Below, one piece after another: positions 1 to 6,416 of a stretch of 10,004 bases of DNA. Below the pieces are notes generated by a model that made no database searches, was not told the origin of the DNA, and saw nothing but the letters and a program-made list of their open reading frames with translations. This DNA comes from UBA3792 sp045114775 (lineage in GTDB: Bacteria > Bacillota > Clostridia > Christensenellales > CAG-138), in NCBI GenBank assembly GCA_045114775.1, contig JBGULC010000015.1, forward strand, positions 1 through 10,004, in the 5' to 3' direction. The first letter of the stretch is position 1. Every line of letters begins with the position of its first letter. Both the position numbers and the translations under genes were made by a program.

Positions 1-95
1 TGATGGAAGCGTTTGCAGACGATCCGGTCGCATTGAAGGCAGCCGTCGCGCTCTATCGCTACTCCAAGTTCGCGGATGCGCTCAAGGGCAATTAA
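1..95 (+). CDS. C-terminal end of a probable surface/secreted protein (partial)
   Basis: The frame that is open from the left edge ends in TAA at 93-95 and encodes about 30 visible residues, beginning MEAFADDPVALK and ending YSKFADALKGN. It has no start in the window. The tail is rich in Ala and predicted to be helical. It aligns without gaps to the tail of the minus-strand gene at the right edge (16 of 30 residues identical by eye, including EAF, Ala-Ala, Tyr-x-Tyr-Ser and Ala-Asp-Ala). Similar helical tails with an 'xYxxAAxxY' pattern end many large secreted or surface proteins of Clostridia, so a surface protein is my inference. A strong terminator follows at 153-187. The rest of the protein, and thus its function, cannot be seen. 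Confidence 0.75.
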   Translation, partial: MEAFADDPVALKAAVALYRYSKFADALKGN

Positions 96-152
96 AAGAC
101 AAGCTCAGAGCGAAACGATCCCATTTGTTCCCGCCAAACAAACAGAATGATC

Positions 153-188
153 AAAGCCCGATTCGACACGATATCGAATCGGGCTTTT
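153..188 (+). terminator. Rho-independent terminator after the left-edge gene, possibly bidirectional
   Basis: Arms 153-166 and 174-187 pair perfectly over 14 bp (left arm AAAGCCCGATTCGA) around a 7-nt loop, followed by TTTT then GC. The left-edge gene stops at 95, so this ends its transcript. Read on the minus strand it could also stop transcripts arriving from the kinase gene, although the T-tract on that side is poor. Confidence 0.85.
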
Positions 189-412
189 GCTGTTGCAAAA
201 TGCAATTGTCTGTTTTTGACGCAATGCGTAAAAAGGCTTTACGCAGCGGGAGCTATTTCGCGGACATGGCTTTTTCCGTGTTGATCCATAACAATAGTCG
301 AATCAGTTACAGTGCGGGAATGATCTCCCTTTATTTGAATCTTCTGCAGCACAGAAGATCCGTCCGCTTGTGTTTGTCATGTATTTCGGAACCGTCCCCC
401 TCTGTCTGATAT
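188..412. other. Intergenic stretch with small hairpins, no gene seen
   Basis: No convincing gene lies between the left-edge terminator and the end of the kinase readthrough frame. Two perfect 8-bp hairpins are visible: 225-232 with 238-245 (TGCGTAAA, loop AAGGC) and 339-346 with 352-359 (ATCTTCTG, loop CAGCA). Neither is followed by a T-tract on either strand, so they are not classical terminators. They could stabilise the 3' end of the kinase transcript. A C-rich element at 388-407 (GGAACCGTCCCCC then TCTGTCT) lies just beyond the TGA at 413. An open frame on the + strand crosses the terminator and has no ribosome site, so I do not call it. Confidence 0.5.
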
Positions 413-826
413 TCAATAATAGAATTCTACATAGAATACATTTTGTAGCTCTTTATACTGATATTTTTCTTCACTTGCTTCCTCATCCCATATGGTTTGA
501 TACTCCACCCCCCAACGATCACTATATGCCTCGGGTGTATCTATATCACGCCATTCACTCCAATACATGTGATCCAGATGATAACTATAACTTGTATATC
601 CCATGTTAACGCAATAATCTATAGCATAATTATACATATCATCATATATCTCACTTTCGCTATTATAGGAAAGCGAAAGAAACCCCCAATATCCCGATTC
701 CGCCAGCTCGGGATCAGGCTCCGGGTCTGGTCCGGGATCGGGATCGGGATCAGGCTCCGGGTCTGGTCCGGGCTCGGGCTCCGAATCGGGATCGGGCTCG
801 GGCACCGGCGTCGGGTTCTTTGTCGG
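413..826 (-). other. In-frame continuation of the kinase beyond TAG: Pro-rich linker plus Tyr-rich domain
   Basis: After the TAG at 827-829 the same minus-strand frame continues for 137 sense codons to a TGA at 413-415. It begins PTKNPTPV, continues as a Pro-Asp/Pro-Glu linker of roughly 30 residues, and ends in a 98-residue segment with 17 Tyr and 5 Trp, no long hydrophobic run and one Cys. Being topologically downstream of the kinase membrane helix, it would lie outside the cell. The DNA of the last ~295 bp is visibly more AT-rich than its surroundings. A GTG at 803-805 could in principle start a separate protein, but no Shine-Dalgarno sequence precedes it and the segment begins mid-linker, so an independent gene is unlikely. 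The alternatives are a fragment separated by a recent nonsense mutation, a part reached by amber readthrough, or a base error in the assembly. I do not recognise the Tyr-rich domain. Confidence 0.6.
708..772. repeat. 29-bp direct repeat inside the Pro-Asp/Glu linker
   Basis: The 29-bp string beginning TCGGGATCAGGCTCC occurs exactly at 708-736 and 744-772, a 36-bp period (12 codons). It encodes Pro-Asp/Pro-Glu repeats on the minus strand. It is a short in-frame tandem repeat in a linker, the kind that changes length by slippage or recombination. Confidence 0.85.
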
Positions 827-2932
827 CTATGGTGTAGGCGTCGGCTTCGGTGTTGCCGATACCGTATACAAAGAGACTTGCTCCAGACTCAACCACAAAG
901 CAGGACGAACTGCGCAGCCGACATGATTGACTTCATTACCATGGTTGCCAATAGGACCCCCATTCAGAACACGAACAGCATAATCGGTACCGTAACCGGG
1001 CGTCCGCAGCCACCACCAGCATTTACCTGCTTCATCAGCTCCCCTGGCATAGCAGTATGCCGTTCCATCACACTGTCTGTCAATATCCGAGCTGAAATAT
1101 CGACTTGCTTCCGAAACGCTTAAAAGAAAGACCTTGTCGATCGTATCATTGCCCGGCAGCGTACCGTATTCCGGGTTTTTTTCGTCCTTGACCGTTGTAC
1201 TGCAAATCGCAGCTTGCTCCTCCGCGCTGAAAGCGGTATTGAAAAACGTTTCGTTCAACCAACTGCGCAGCGTGCACGTTTCCCAGGTCACGTTCGTGAG
1301 AGATGTATTGTATCTTTGACTGTCGAGCGCATACAAGCTGACCAAAAAAGCTTTGTCTTCCTCAACAGCCAAGACGATCCACTCAATATCCTCTTTCCCA
1401 TTATTGATATTGTTGTCCTGCTCATAAGTACCGAATGTAATAATATTGCCTTCCGATACATTGAAAAAAGCAGGCTCCGGCGTCGGCTCGTCCGTTGGCT
1501 CAGATGTCGGCGCATCCGTGGGTTCAGGCGTCGACTTAAGCGTCGGCTCTTCTGTCGGTTTCCGGGCAGACTCAAGCGTCGGTTCCGCAGCGGGTTCTTC
1601 CACCGACGCCGCTGTCGCTTCCGCTTGTTTGGGAGCAGACTTACCCCTTCCTCCGAGCACGACGATCAACACGATCACCGCGGCGGCAATGAACAGCGCT
1701 GCAGCAGACAAAATCAGCATCAGCTTGTTCTTTTTCTTTCCGTTCCGATTCTTTGCTTTCTTTGTTTTCTGTTCTTCGGCAGAACGAACCGGAGCCTCCG
1801 CCGGTTTGATTTCTTCTGTTTTCTTTACAATTTCAGGCGCTCTTGTGTCAACAGGCTTTATCGGGAACACTCCGATCGTGGTGTCCGCGTCTGAGATATC
1901 GCGTTTTTCCGTTGCACAGCGGTATGCACTGACCGTTTTTTCGCCCGCTGACTGATACTCAACCCGATCTGTATTCTGCGTATGAAGATTTCGCGGTACC
2001 GAAACCACGCTGTTATCTGTGATTCCCAACAGCTTCTCCAGATCATGCCGCATCTCCGTCGGACTTTGGTAGCGATCCTTCGGATCAAATGCACAGGCCT
2101 TCAGCACGATGCGCTGTAATTCTTCGCTGCCGTGCTTCGGCGCGGGGAGCGGATCACCGTGCATCCTGCGCTCCAGCGCTTCCGTCGCCTGCGCGGGCTT
2201 CGGCGTTTCGGGCGGCAACGGCAGGAACGGCCCTCTGCGCTCATTCAACGTCCAATAGAGTACGACTCCGAGCGAATAGATATCCACGGAAGCGTTATAC
2301 GGTCTGCCCCAGTAGACCTCCGGCGCCATATAGCCGTAGGTCCCTGTTTTGGTTGCCTTTGTCGTGTGATCCGAGGTCTTTGCGATGCCGAAATCGCCGA
2401 GCTTAAAGTCGCCCTCTTCGTTGACAAAAATATTCTGCGGCTTGATGTCGCGATGGATGATGCGGTGGCGACCGCAGCGCTCCAATGCGCGGCTCATATC
2501 GACGCCGAGCTTGCAGATGACATTCTCGTCGGCCTCGGTGCCGGAATAATGCTGATCGAAGTATTTCGGCAGCGGCGTAAGAAGCTCCATGCGGATCAGA
2601 ATATCATAGCCGATATCGTCGTCGTGCCGGACGATCAGATGGTCTTCGTAGCTGACGATGTTGCTGCACCCCTTGAGCTTGTTCATCAGCCGGAATTCCG
2701 AGGTAATATCCTCCACGCGGCTCCGGTACAGCGCCGTCAGACTTGAGTCGTCATAGCCATCGTCGCGGTACGCCTCGATCTCGGCGCTCGATTCCGGAAT
2801 CGAAATGACCTTCAGTGCGGAACGGATGCTCCCGCCGAATTCGTCCTCTTTCTCGATCTCATATACGCAGCCAGAGCTGCCTTTGCCGATGATCCGGATC
2901 GTCTTCCAACCGGGGATGATATGTTCGCCCAT
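827..2932 (-). CDS. Membrane serine/threonine protein kinase with Pro/Thr linker and DUF6273 ectodomain
   Basis: This is a Hanks-type kinase of 701 residues. The Gly loop is GKGSSG at 16-21, the ATP Lys is K41 in ALKVI, the alpha-C Glu is probably E79, the catalytic loop is HRDIKPQN at 160-167 (D162), DFG is 180-182, and GTYGYMAPE is 197-205, so all key residues are present and activity is expected. A basic stretch (about 389-403) precedes a single membrane helix at about 404-426. A Pro/Thr/Glu linker (about 445-487) then leads to a domain at about 496-690 whose FGTYEQ start, ILxW-type core, WWLRTPG and VRPALWL end match DUF6273 as I know it. The kinase is therefore inside and DUF6273 outside. 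ATG at 2932 follows AAAGGAG with 6-nt spacing. It has no PASTA repeats. The frame ends at TAG in a linker reading TPKPTPTP and stays open beyond it (see 413-826), so the native protein may be 838-839 residues. Natural targets and ligand are unknown. Confidence 0.92.
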   Translation of the reverse strand: MGEHIIPGWKTIRIIGKGSSGCVYEIEKEDEFGGSIRSALKVISIPESSAEIEAYRDDGYDDSSLTALYRSRVEDITSEFRLMNKLKGCSNIVSYEDHLIVRHDDDIGYDILIRMELLTPLPKYFDQHYSGTEADENVICKLGVDMSRALERCGRHRIIHRDIKPQNIFVNEEGDFKLGDFGIAKTSDHTTKATKTGTYGYMAPEVYWGRPYNASVDIYSLGVVLYWTLNERRGPFLPLPPETPKPAQATEALERRMHGDPLPAPKHGSEELQRIVLKACAFDPKDRYQSPTEMRHDLEKLLGITDNSVVSVPRNLHTQNTDRVEYQSAGEKTVSAYRCATEKRDISDADTTIGVFPIKPVDTRAPEIVKKTEEIKPAEAPVRSAEEQKTKKAKNRNGKKKNKLMLILSAAALFIAAAVIVLIVVLGGRGKSAPKQAEATAASVEEPAAEPTLESARKPTEEPTLKSTPEPTDAPTSEPTDEPTPEPAFFNVSEGNIITFGTYEQDNNINNGKEDIEWIVLAVEEDKAFLVSLYALDSQRYNTSLTNVTWETCTLRSWLNETFFNTAFSAEEQAAICSTTVKDEKNPEYGTLPGNDTIDKVFLLSVSEASRYFSSDIDRQCDGTAYCYARGADEAGKCWWWLRTPGYGTDYAVRVLNGGPIGNHGNEVNHVGCAVRPALWLSLEQVSLYTVSATPKPTPTP

Positions 2933-2988
2933 TCCTCGCTCCTTTTTACCATTTATTGTCCGTTTTCCATTTATATTTGTTAAATTTT

Positions 2989-3017
2989 ATTGTATCACAC
3001 GTCTTATCTTTCCGCAA
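2989..3017 (-). promoter_or_regulatory. Probable promoter of the kinase gene
   Basis: On the minus strand TTGCGG (3017-3012), a 17-bp spacer and TACAAT (2994-2989) form a plausible sigma-A-type promoter. The -35 overlaps the last codons of the UPF0489 gene. Transcription would start near 2982, giving a leader of about 50 nt that holds the AAAGGAG ribosome site. The -35 matches consensus at only its first three positions. Confidence 0.45.
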
Positions 3018-3726
3018 GCGTCATGTACTGCAAGATAACCGGCACGAGCGCGTCCGCTTCCTTCGGCGCATAGCGTGGGGAAAGCGCAAGGTTCATGCAG
3101 ACGAACGGCGCGCGGATGCGGACGGAAGATGGATCGTTATACACTGTAAACGGAATCTCCGGCTCGGGGCCGTAACGGGGCTCAAACAGGGATGATACGA
3201 AGGATTGAAGCCGGATCGGACGATACCCTTCCCCGTCCCGTTCGCAGAACGGCGGCAAGTCCGGCCGGGAGAACGGATCGCGCACGAGCGTCAGCGCATC
3301 GATCCAGCGGAACGCAAGCGCAAAGAGCAGATAGTTCGCCTCATCGAGCTGCTTCTGTTCGTAATAGCGGGCAAAGCAGTCGCGCTCCTTCGGCGGGATG
3401 CCGAGGACGTTGTTCAGCACGAAGCCGGGACCGGGCCGACCGATACCGAGATCGGCATGCGCGTCGACGTGCACGACCGAAAACGGCCGCGAAAGCCGTC
3501 CGGCGTCCATCAGCTCCTTCCAGAACGCGAGCGCGCCGTCGTGCGTTTCGGTGATGCGCCCGGGGATCGGACGATCGGCGCTGAGCCCGAGACCGTTTTC
3601 CAAAAACGAAACGACGGCTGCTTCCGTCCACGGGACCGCGCAGACCGAACCGGGGCGCTCCCCCTTCGGCGCGAGCGGACAGCAGTCGCTTAAAAAGAAA
3701 TCCAGATCAAGATCCAATACCCACAT
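3004..3726 (-). CDS. UPF0489 family protein, putative metal-binding arginase-like fold
   Basis: The 240-residue product begins MWVLDLDLDFF and carries VVHVDAHADLG at about 84-94. This combination of an N-terminal DLDLDFF and a central DAHAD is what I associate with UPF0489 (C5orf22-like) proteins. The Asp-x-His-x-Asp motif resembles metal ligands in the arginase/deacetylase fold, so a metal-dependent hydrolase is possible, but no substrate is established. There is no signal peptide or membrane helix, so it is cytosolic. The frame is open upstream to an ATG at 3825, yet I choose the ATG at 3726 because the conserved motif starts there and a -10 box lies 6 nt upstream. No Shine-Dalgarno precedes any candidate start. 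It lies 71 bp upstream of the kinase gene on the same strand with no terminator between them, so some cotranscription is likely. The family assignment is from memory of motifs. Confidence 0.75.
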   Translation of the reverse strand: MWVLDLDLDFFLSDCCPLAPKGERPGSVCAVPWTEAAVVSFLENGLGLSADRPIPGRITETHDGALAFWKELMDAGRLSRPFSVVHVDAHADLGIGRPGPGFVLNNVLGIPPKERDCFARYYEQKQLDEANYLLFALAFRWIDALTLVRDPFSRPDLPPFCERDGEGYRPIRLQSFVSSLFEPRYGPEPEIPFTVYNDPSSVRIRAPFVCMNLALSPRYAPKEADALVPVILQYMTLAER

Positions 3727-3732
3727 ACGGGA

Positions 3733-3761
3733 ATTGTACCGTTCTTTCGAGCGAAAAACAA
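3733..3761 (-). promoter_or_regulatory. Promoter of the UPF0489 gene, predicted leaderless start
   Basis: Minus strand: TTGTTT (3761-3756), 17-bp spacer, TACAAT (3738-3733), then TCCCGT and the ATG at 3726. With the usual 6-nt discriminator the first transcribed base would be the A of ATG. The lack of a ribosome site agrees with a leaderless mRNA. The -10 is strong and the -35 is weak. Confidence 0.5.
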
Positions 3762-3867
3762 GTTCTTTTTCTCTCATAATCAGGGAAATGGTCTTAAAAA
3801 TAATACATTTCTGACACATTTGCATGTTAAAATTTTCAAAACGGTCAAGAATACGGCTGAAAATATA

Positions 3868-3896
3868 TTGCGACTTTTTGAATCCTTTGCTATAAT
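3868..3896 (+). promoter_or_regulatory. Promoter of ftsA-ftsZ
   Basis: TTGCGA at 3868-3873, a 17-bp spacer and a perfect TATAAT at 3891-3896. Transcription should start near 3903, giving a leader of only about 20 nt that contains the GGAGGA ribosome site (3911-3916). AT-rich DNA lies just upstream (3801-3867), which could help polymerase binding. Confidence 0.8.
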
Positions 3897-3921
3897 ATAG
3901 TTATCTTTGCGGAGGATTAGC

Positions 3922-5115
3922 ATGAAGCCTGCTGCGATATTGGACATCGGCAGCTCGAAGGCGGTATGCCTTTTGGGCAGCGTTTCAGATAAAGGCGGCA
4001 TCGTCGTACACGGTGCCGGCGTTTCGGGGTGCGAAGGTTATATCGAGGACCGTTTCGAGGATAAGCAAAGTCTGCGCGACGCGATCGTAGACGCGATCCA
4101 GAAAGCGGAACAGGAATCGCACACCCGCATTCGCGATATAGCGCTTACGGTACCCGTTTCGTTCTCGAAACTGGTGCTTTCGGATATGACGATGACGCTC
4201 GGCGAACGGGCGCGCATCGTCGACCCGTCGGACGTGGACCGGCTGATCGAGCTTTCTTTCCGGAAGATCGAAACGCCCGAGGGCTATGTGCTGATGCACA
4301 GCACGCCCGTGTTCTTCCTGGTCGACGGCGTATCCTCCTCCGAATTGCCGCAGGGCGTCGTGACCGAGGAGATTTCCGGTCTCATTGCGCACATGTTCGT
4401 GCGCGAGGACTACATCGAAACGATCCAGAACGCGCTGGACGATCTCGGCGTCGAGATCTCGATGTGCATCAGCGCCGCGCTCGGCGAAGCGACGATGCTG
4501 ATCCCCGAGGAGGAGCGTGTGCGTCCCGCCGTGCTGATCGACGTCGGCTACCGGCAGACGGATATCTGCGTGATCGAAAACGCCGCGCTGACCGGCGTTG
4601 CGACGATCCCGATGGGCGGCTACCAGTTCGCGTCGGACCTTTCGTTCGGCCTTGACGTTACGCTGCAGTCCGCAGAGCAGGCGAAGCGCCGGTTCGTGTT
4701 CTCGATCGACTACAGCGACAAAACGGAGATCCTACGTTCCGAAACCGCGTCGAAGCGCGTGGAGAACGCCACGATCGCTTACATCATCGAGGCGCGCGCG
4801 AACGACCTTGCGGAGCATATCCGCGAGGAGCTCGACCGTCTGCAGGTCAATTTGGAATCACGCCCGATCGTGTACCTTTCCGGCGGCGGGCTTTTGATGA
4901 TGCGCGGATCGCTCGACTTTCTCAAGAAGGCGCTGGGCTTTCCGATCAAGCGGGATATGCCGTGGACGCCGCGGCTGTCCTCGCCCAACTACTGCAGCGC
5001 ATTCGGCGCTTTGAACTTCGTCCTCCGCGCAAATCGCGCCGAGGAGCGTCCGGCGGAGCAGAAGCCGGACGAAAAGGGTTTTCTGCAAAAATTGAAGGAC
5101 TTCTTCACGAAATAA
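3922..5115 (+). CDS. ftsA: Cell division protein FtsA
   Basis: FtsA is the actin-like ATPase that anchors FtsZ filaments to the membrane at the division site. The 397-residue product shows the actin-fold elements in order: phosphate-1 loop ILDIGSSK (6-13), the FtsA-specific 1C region roughly between 80 and 160, phosphate-2 AVLIDVGYRQTD (203-214) with IPMGG (229-233), and the adenosine loop IVYLSGGG (316-323). It ends in an amphipathic helix, KGFLQKLKDFFTK (385-397), the usual membrane-targeting sequence. Length is close to normal. A TTG at 3907 extends the frame, but GGAGGA (3911-3916) is placed 5 nt before the ATG at 3922 and would lie inside that extension, so 3922 is the start. ftsZ begins 21 bp after the stop, so both genes form one transcript. 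No ftsQ or mur genes lie upstream. A DnaK-like or PilM-like role is excluded by the tail and the neighbour. Confidence 0.95.
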   Translation: MKPAAILDIGSSKAVCLLGSVSDKGGIVVHGAGVSGCEGYIEDRFEDKQSLRDAIVDAIQKAEQESHTRIRDIALTVPVSFSKLVLSDMTMTLGERARIVDPSDVDRLIELSFRKIETPEGYVLMHSTPVFFLVDGVSSSELPQGVVTEEISGLIAHMFVREDYIETIQNALDDLGVEISMCISAALGEATMLIPEEERVRPAVLIDVGYRQTDICVIENAALTGVATIPMGGYQFASDLSFGLDVTLQSAEQAKRRFVFSIDYSDKTEILRSETASKRVENATIAYIIEARANDLAEHIREELDRLQVNLESRPIVYLSGGGLLMMRGSLDFLKKALGFPIKRDMPWTPRLSSPNYCSAFGALNFVLRANRAEERPAEQKPDEKGFLQKLKDFFTK

Positions 5116-5136
5116 ACAAAGGGGGAACCACCACTC

Positions 5137-6372
5137 ATGTTTGAAACCAACGTAGACAGCACCAACTTTGCACAGATCCGTGTCGTCGGCGTCGGCGGCG
5201 CAGGCTGCAACGCAGTCAACCGCATGGTCCAGTACGGCCTGCAGGGCGTTGAATTCATCGCCGTCAACACAGATAAGCAGGCGCTTGCATTGAGCGCGGG
5301 ACAGAAAAAGATCCAGATCGGCGAAAAGCTTACCAAAGGCCTCGGCGCAGGCGCGGATCCCGAGATCGGCCGCAAGGCGGCGGATGAAAGCCGCGACGCG
5401 ATCATCGAAGCGCTCAAAGGCGCGGACATGATCTTCATCACCGCCGGTATGGGCGGCGGCACGGGCACCGGCGCGGCTGCGATCATCGCGGAATGCGCGA
5501 AGGAGCTCGGCATTCTCACCGTCGGCGTCGTCACGAAGCCGTTCACGTTCGAGGGCCGCGTGCGTATGCGCAACGCCGAGCAGGGCATTGCAAACCTCAA
5601 GCCCGCTGTGGACACGCTGATCACCATCCCCAACGACAAGCTGATCTCGCTGGTCGGCAAGTCCAGCCTTCCCGATGCGCTGCGCGTAGCGGACGACGTT
5701 CTCCGTCAGGGCATCCAGGGCATTTCCGATCTGATCGCGGTCCCGGCGATGATCAACCTCGACTTCGCGGACGTCAAGACGATCATGAAGGAAAAGGGCA
5801 TGGCGCACATGGGCATCGGTTCCGCAGTCGGCGAAAAGCGCGCGAGCGAAGCGGCGCGTCAGGCCGTCGAGAGCCCGCTCCTCGAGACCTCCATCAAGGG
5901 TGCGAAGGGCATCCTGATGAACATCACCGGCGGCGGCGATCTGTCGCTGCTTGAGGTCAACGAAGCGGCCGAGATCATCGCGGAGAACGCTGATCCCGAA
6001 GCGAACATCATCTTCGGCGCAGACATCGACGAGAGCATGGGCGACGCGCTCCGCATCACCGTCATTGCGACCGGCTTCGACCGTGTCGAGCCCGACAAGG
6101 CTTCCGACCTGCAGATGGGCGGCGCGCCCGCAAGACGCAGCTTCACGGAGAACCGCCCGTTCGGCGCACCCGTCAGCGCGCCTGCATCCGCGGCAAACGC
6201 TTTCTCCGCCCGCACCTACGCGGAGCCCACAGCGCCGGATCCCGTGATGAACGAGCCGGAGCCTCCGAAGCAGGAGCAGCCGCTGTATCGCGATCCCTCC
6301 GCAGGCGTACGCAGAGATTACAACGAACGCCCCTCCAACAAGCTGGACATTCCCGCTTTCCTTCGTAAATAA
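5137..6372 (+). CDS. ftsZ: Cell division GTPase FtsZ
   Basis: FtsZ is the tubulin-like GTPase that polymerises into the Z ring and recruits the divisome. The 411 residues show VVGVGGAGCNAVN (16-28), the tubulin signature GGGTGTG (106-112), and the T7 synergy loop NLDFADV (207-213) with catalytic Asp 209 and 212, so the GTPase should be active. The globular core ends near 320. A flexible linker rich in Ala, Pro, Glu and Arg runs to about 402. The protein ends with LDIPAFLRK, the conserved peptide that binds FtsA and other partners. ATG at 5137 follows AAAGGGGGA (5118-5126). The gene is cotranscribed with ftsA and closed by a terminator 6 bp after the stop. The next gene is convergent comEC rather than the sporulation or dcw genes often found downstream of ftsZ in Firmicutes. 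Confidence 0.99.
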   Translation: MFETNVDSTNFAQIRVVGVGGAGCNAVNRMVQYGLQGVEFIAVNTDKQALALSAGQKKIQIGEKLTKGLGAGADPEIGRKAADESRDAIIEALKGADMIFITAGMGGGTGTGAAAIIAECAKELGILTVGVVTKPFTFEGRVRMRNAEQGIANLKPAVDTLITIPNDKLISLVGKSSLPDALRVADDVLRQGIQGISDLIAVPAMINLDFADVKTIMKEKGMAHMGIGSAVGEKRASEAARQAVESPLLETSIKGAKGILMNITGGGDLSLLEVNEAAEIIAENADPEANIIFGADIDESMGDALRITVIATGFDRVEPDKASDLQMGGAPARRSFTENRPFGAPVSAPASAANAFSARTYAEPTAPDPVMNEPEPPKQEQPLYRDPSAGVRRDYNERPSNKLDIPAFLRK

Positions 6373-6377
6373 AGATC

Positions 6378-6410
6378 AAACGGGCAGATGGAATCATCTG
6401 CCCGTTTTTT
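6378..6410. terminator. Terminator shared by ftsZ and convergent comEC
   Basis: Perfect 13-bp stem: AAACGGGCAGATG (6378-6390) with 6395-6407, loop GAAT, followed by a run of six T (6405-6410) on the + strand. On the minus strand the stem is followed by TTTGATC, a weaker tract. It sits in the 44-bp gap between two convergent genes, so it probably serves both, more strongly ftsZ. Confidence 0.95.
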
Positions 6411-6416
6411 GTTGCT

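Noticed and set aside
225..359. Two hairpins as terminators of the kinase transcript
   Set aside because: The 8-bp stems are perfect but neither has a T-tract in the minus-strand direction.
125..409. 94-codon open frame on the + strand
   Set aside because: It runs through the terminator at 153-187, has no Shine-Dalgarno or promoter, and its product has no recognisable feature.
708..772. Possible CRISPR-like or iteron repeat
   Set aside because: Only two copies, no spacers of uniform size with different sequence, and the repeat is fully explained as linker coding sequence.
413..805. Independent small gene starting at GTG 803-805
   Set aside because: No ribosome site, start in the middle of a low-complexity linker, and exact frame agreement with the upstream kinase favour one interrupted frame.
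1446..1955. Ser/Gly/Val-rich frame opposite the kinase linker and membrane segment
   Set aside because: It is the complement of the Pro/Thr/Glu linker repeats and has no initiation signals.
3727..3825. N-terminal extension of the UPF0489 protein from ATG 3825
   Set aside because: No ribosome site, and the family motif begins at the inner ATG; the region holds the promoter elements instead.
4858..5808. Long open frame (316 codons) antisense to ftsA and ftsZ
   Set aside because: It overlaps two certain genes; GC-rich codon bias on the real strand leaves the opposite frame open. No ribosome site and a low-complexity product.
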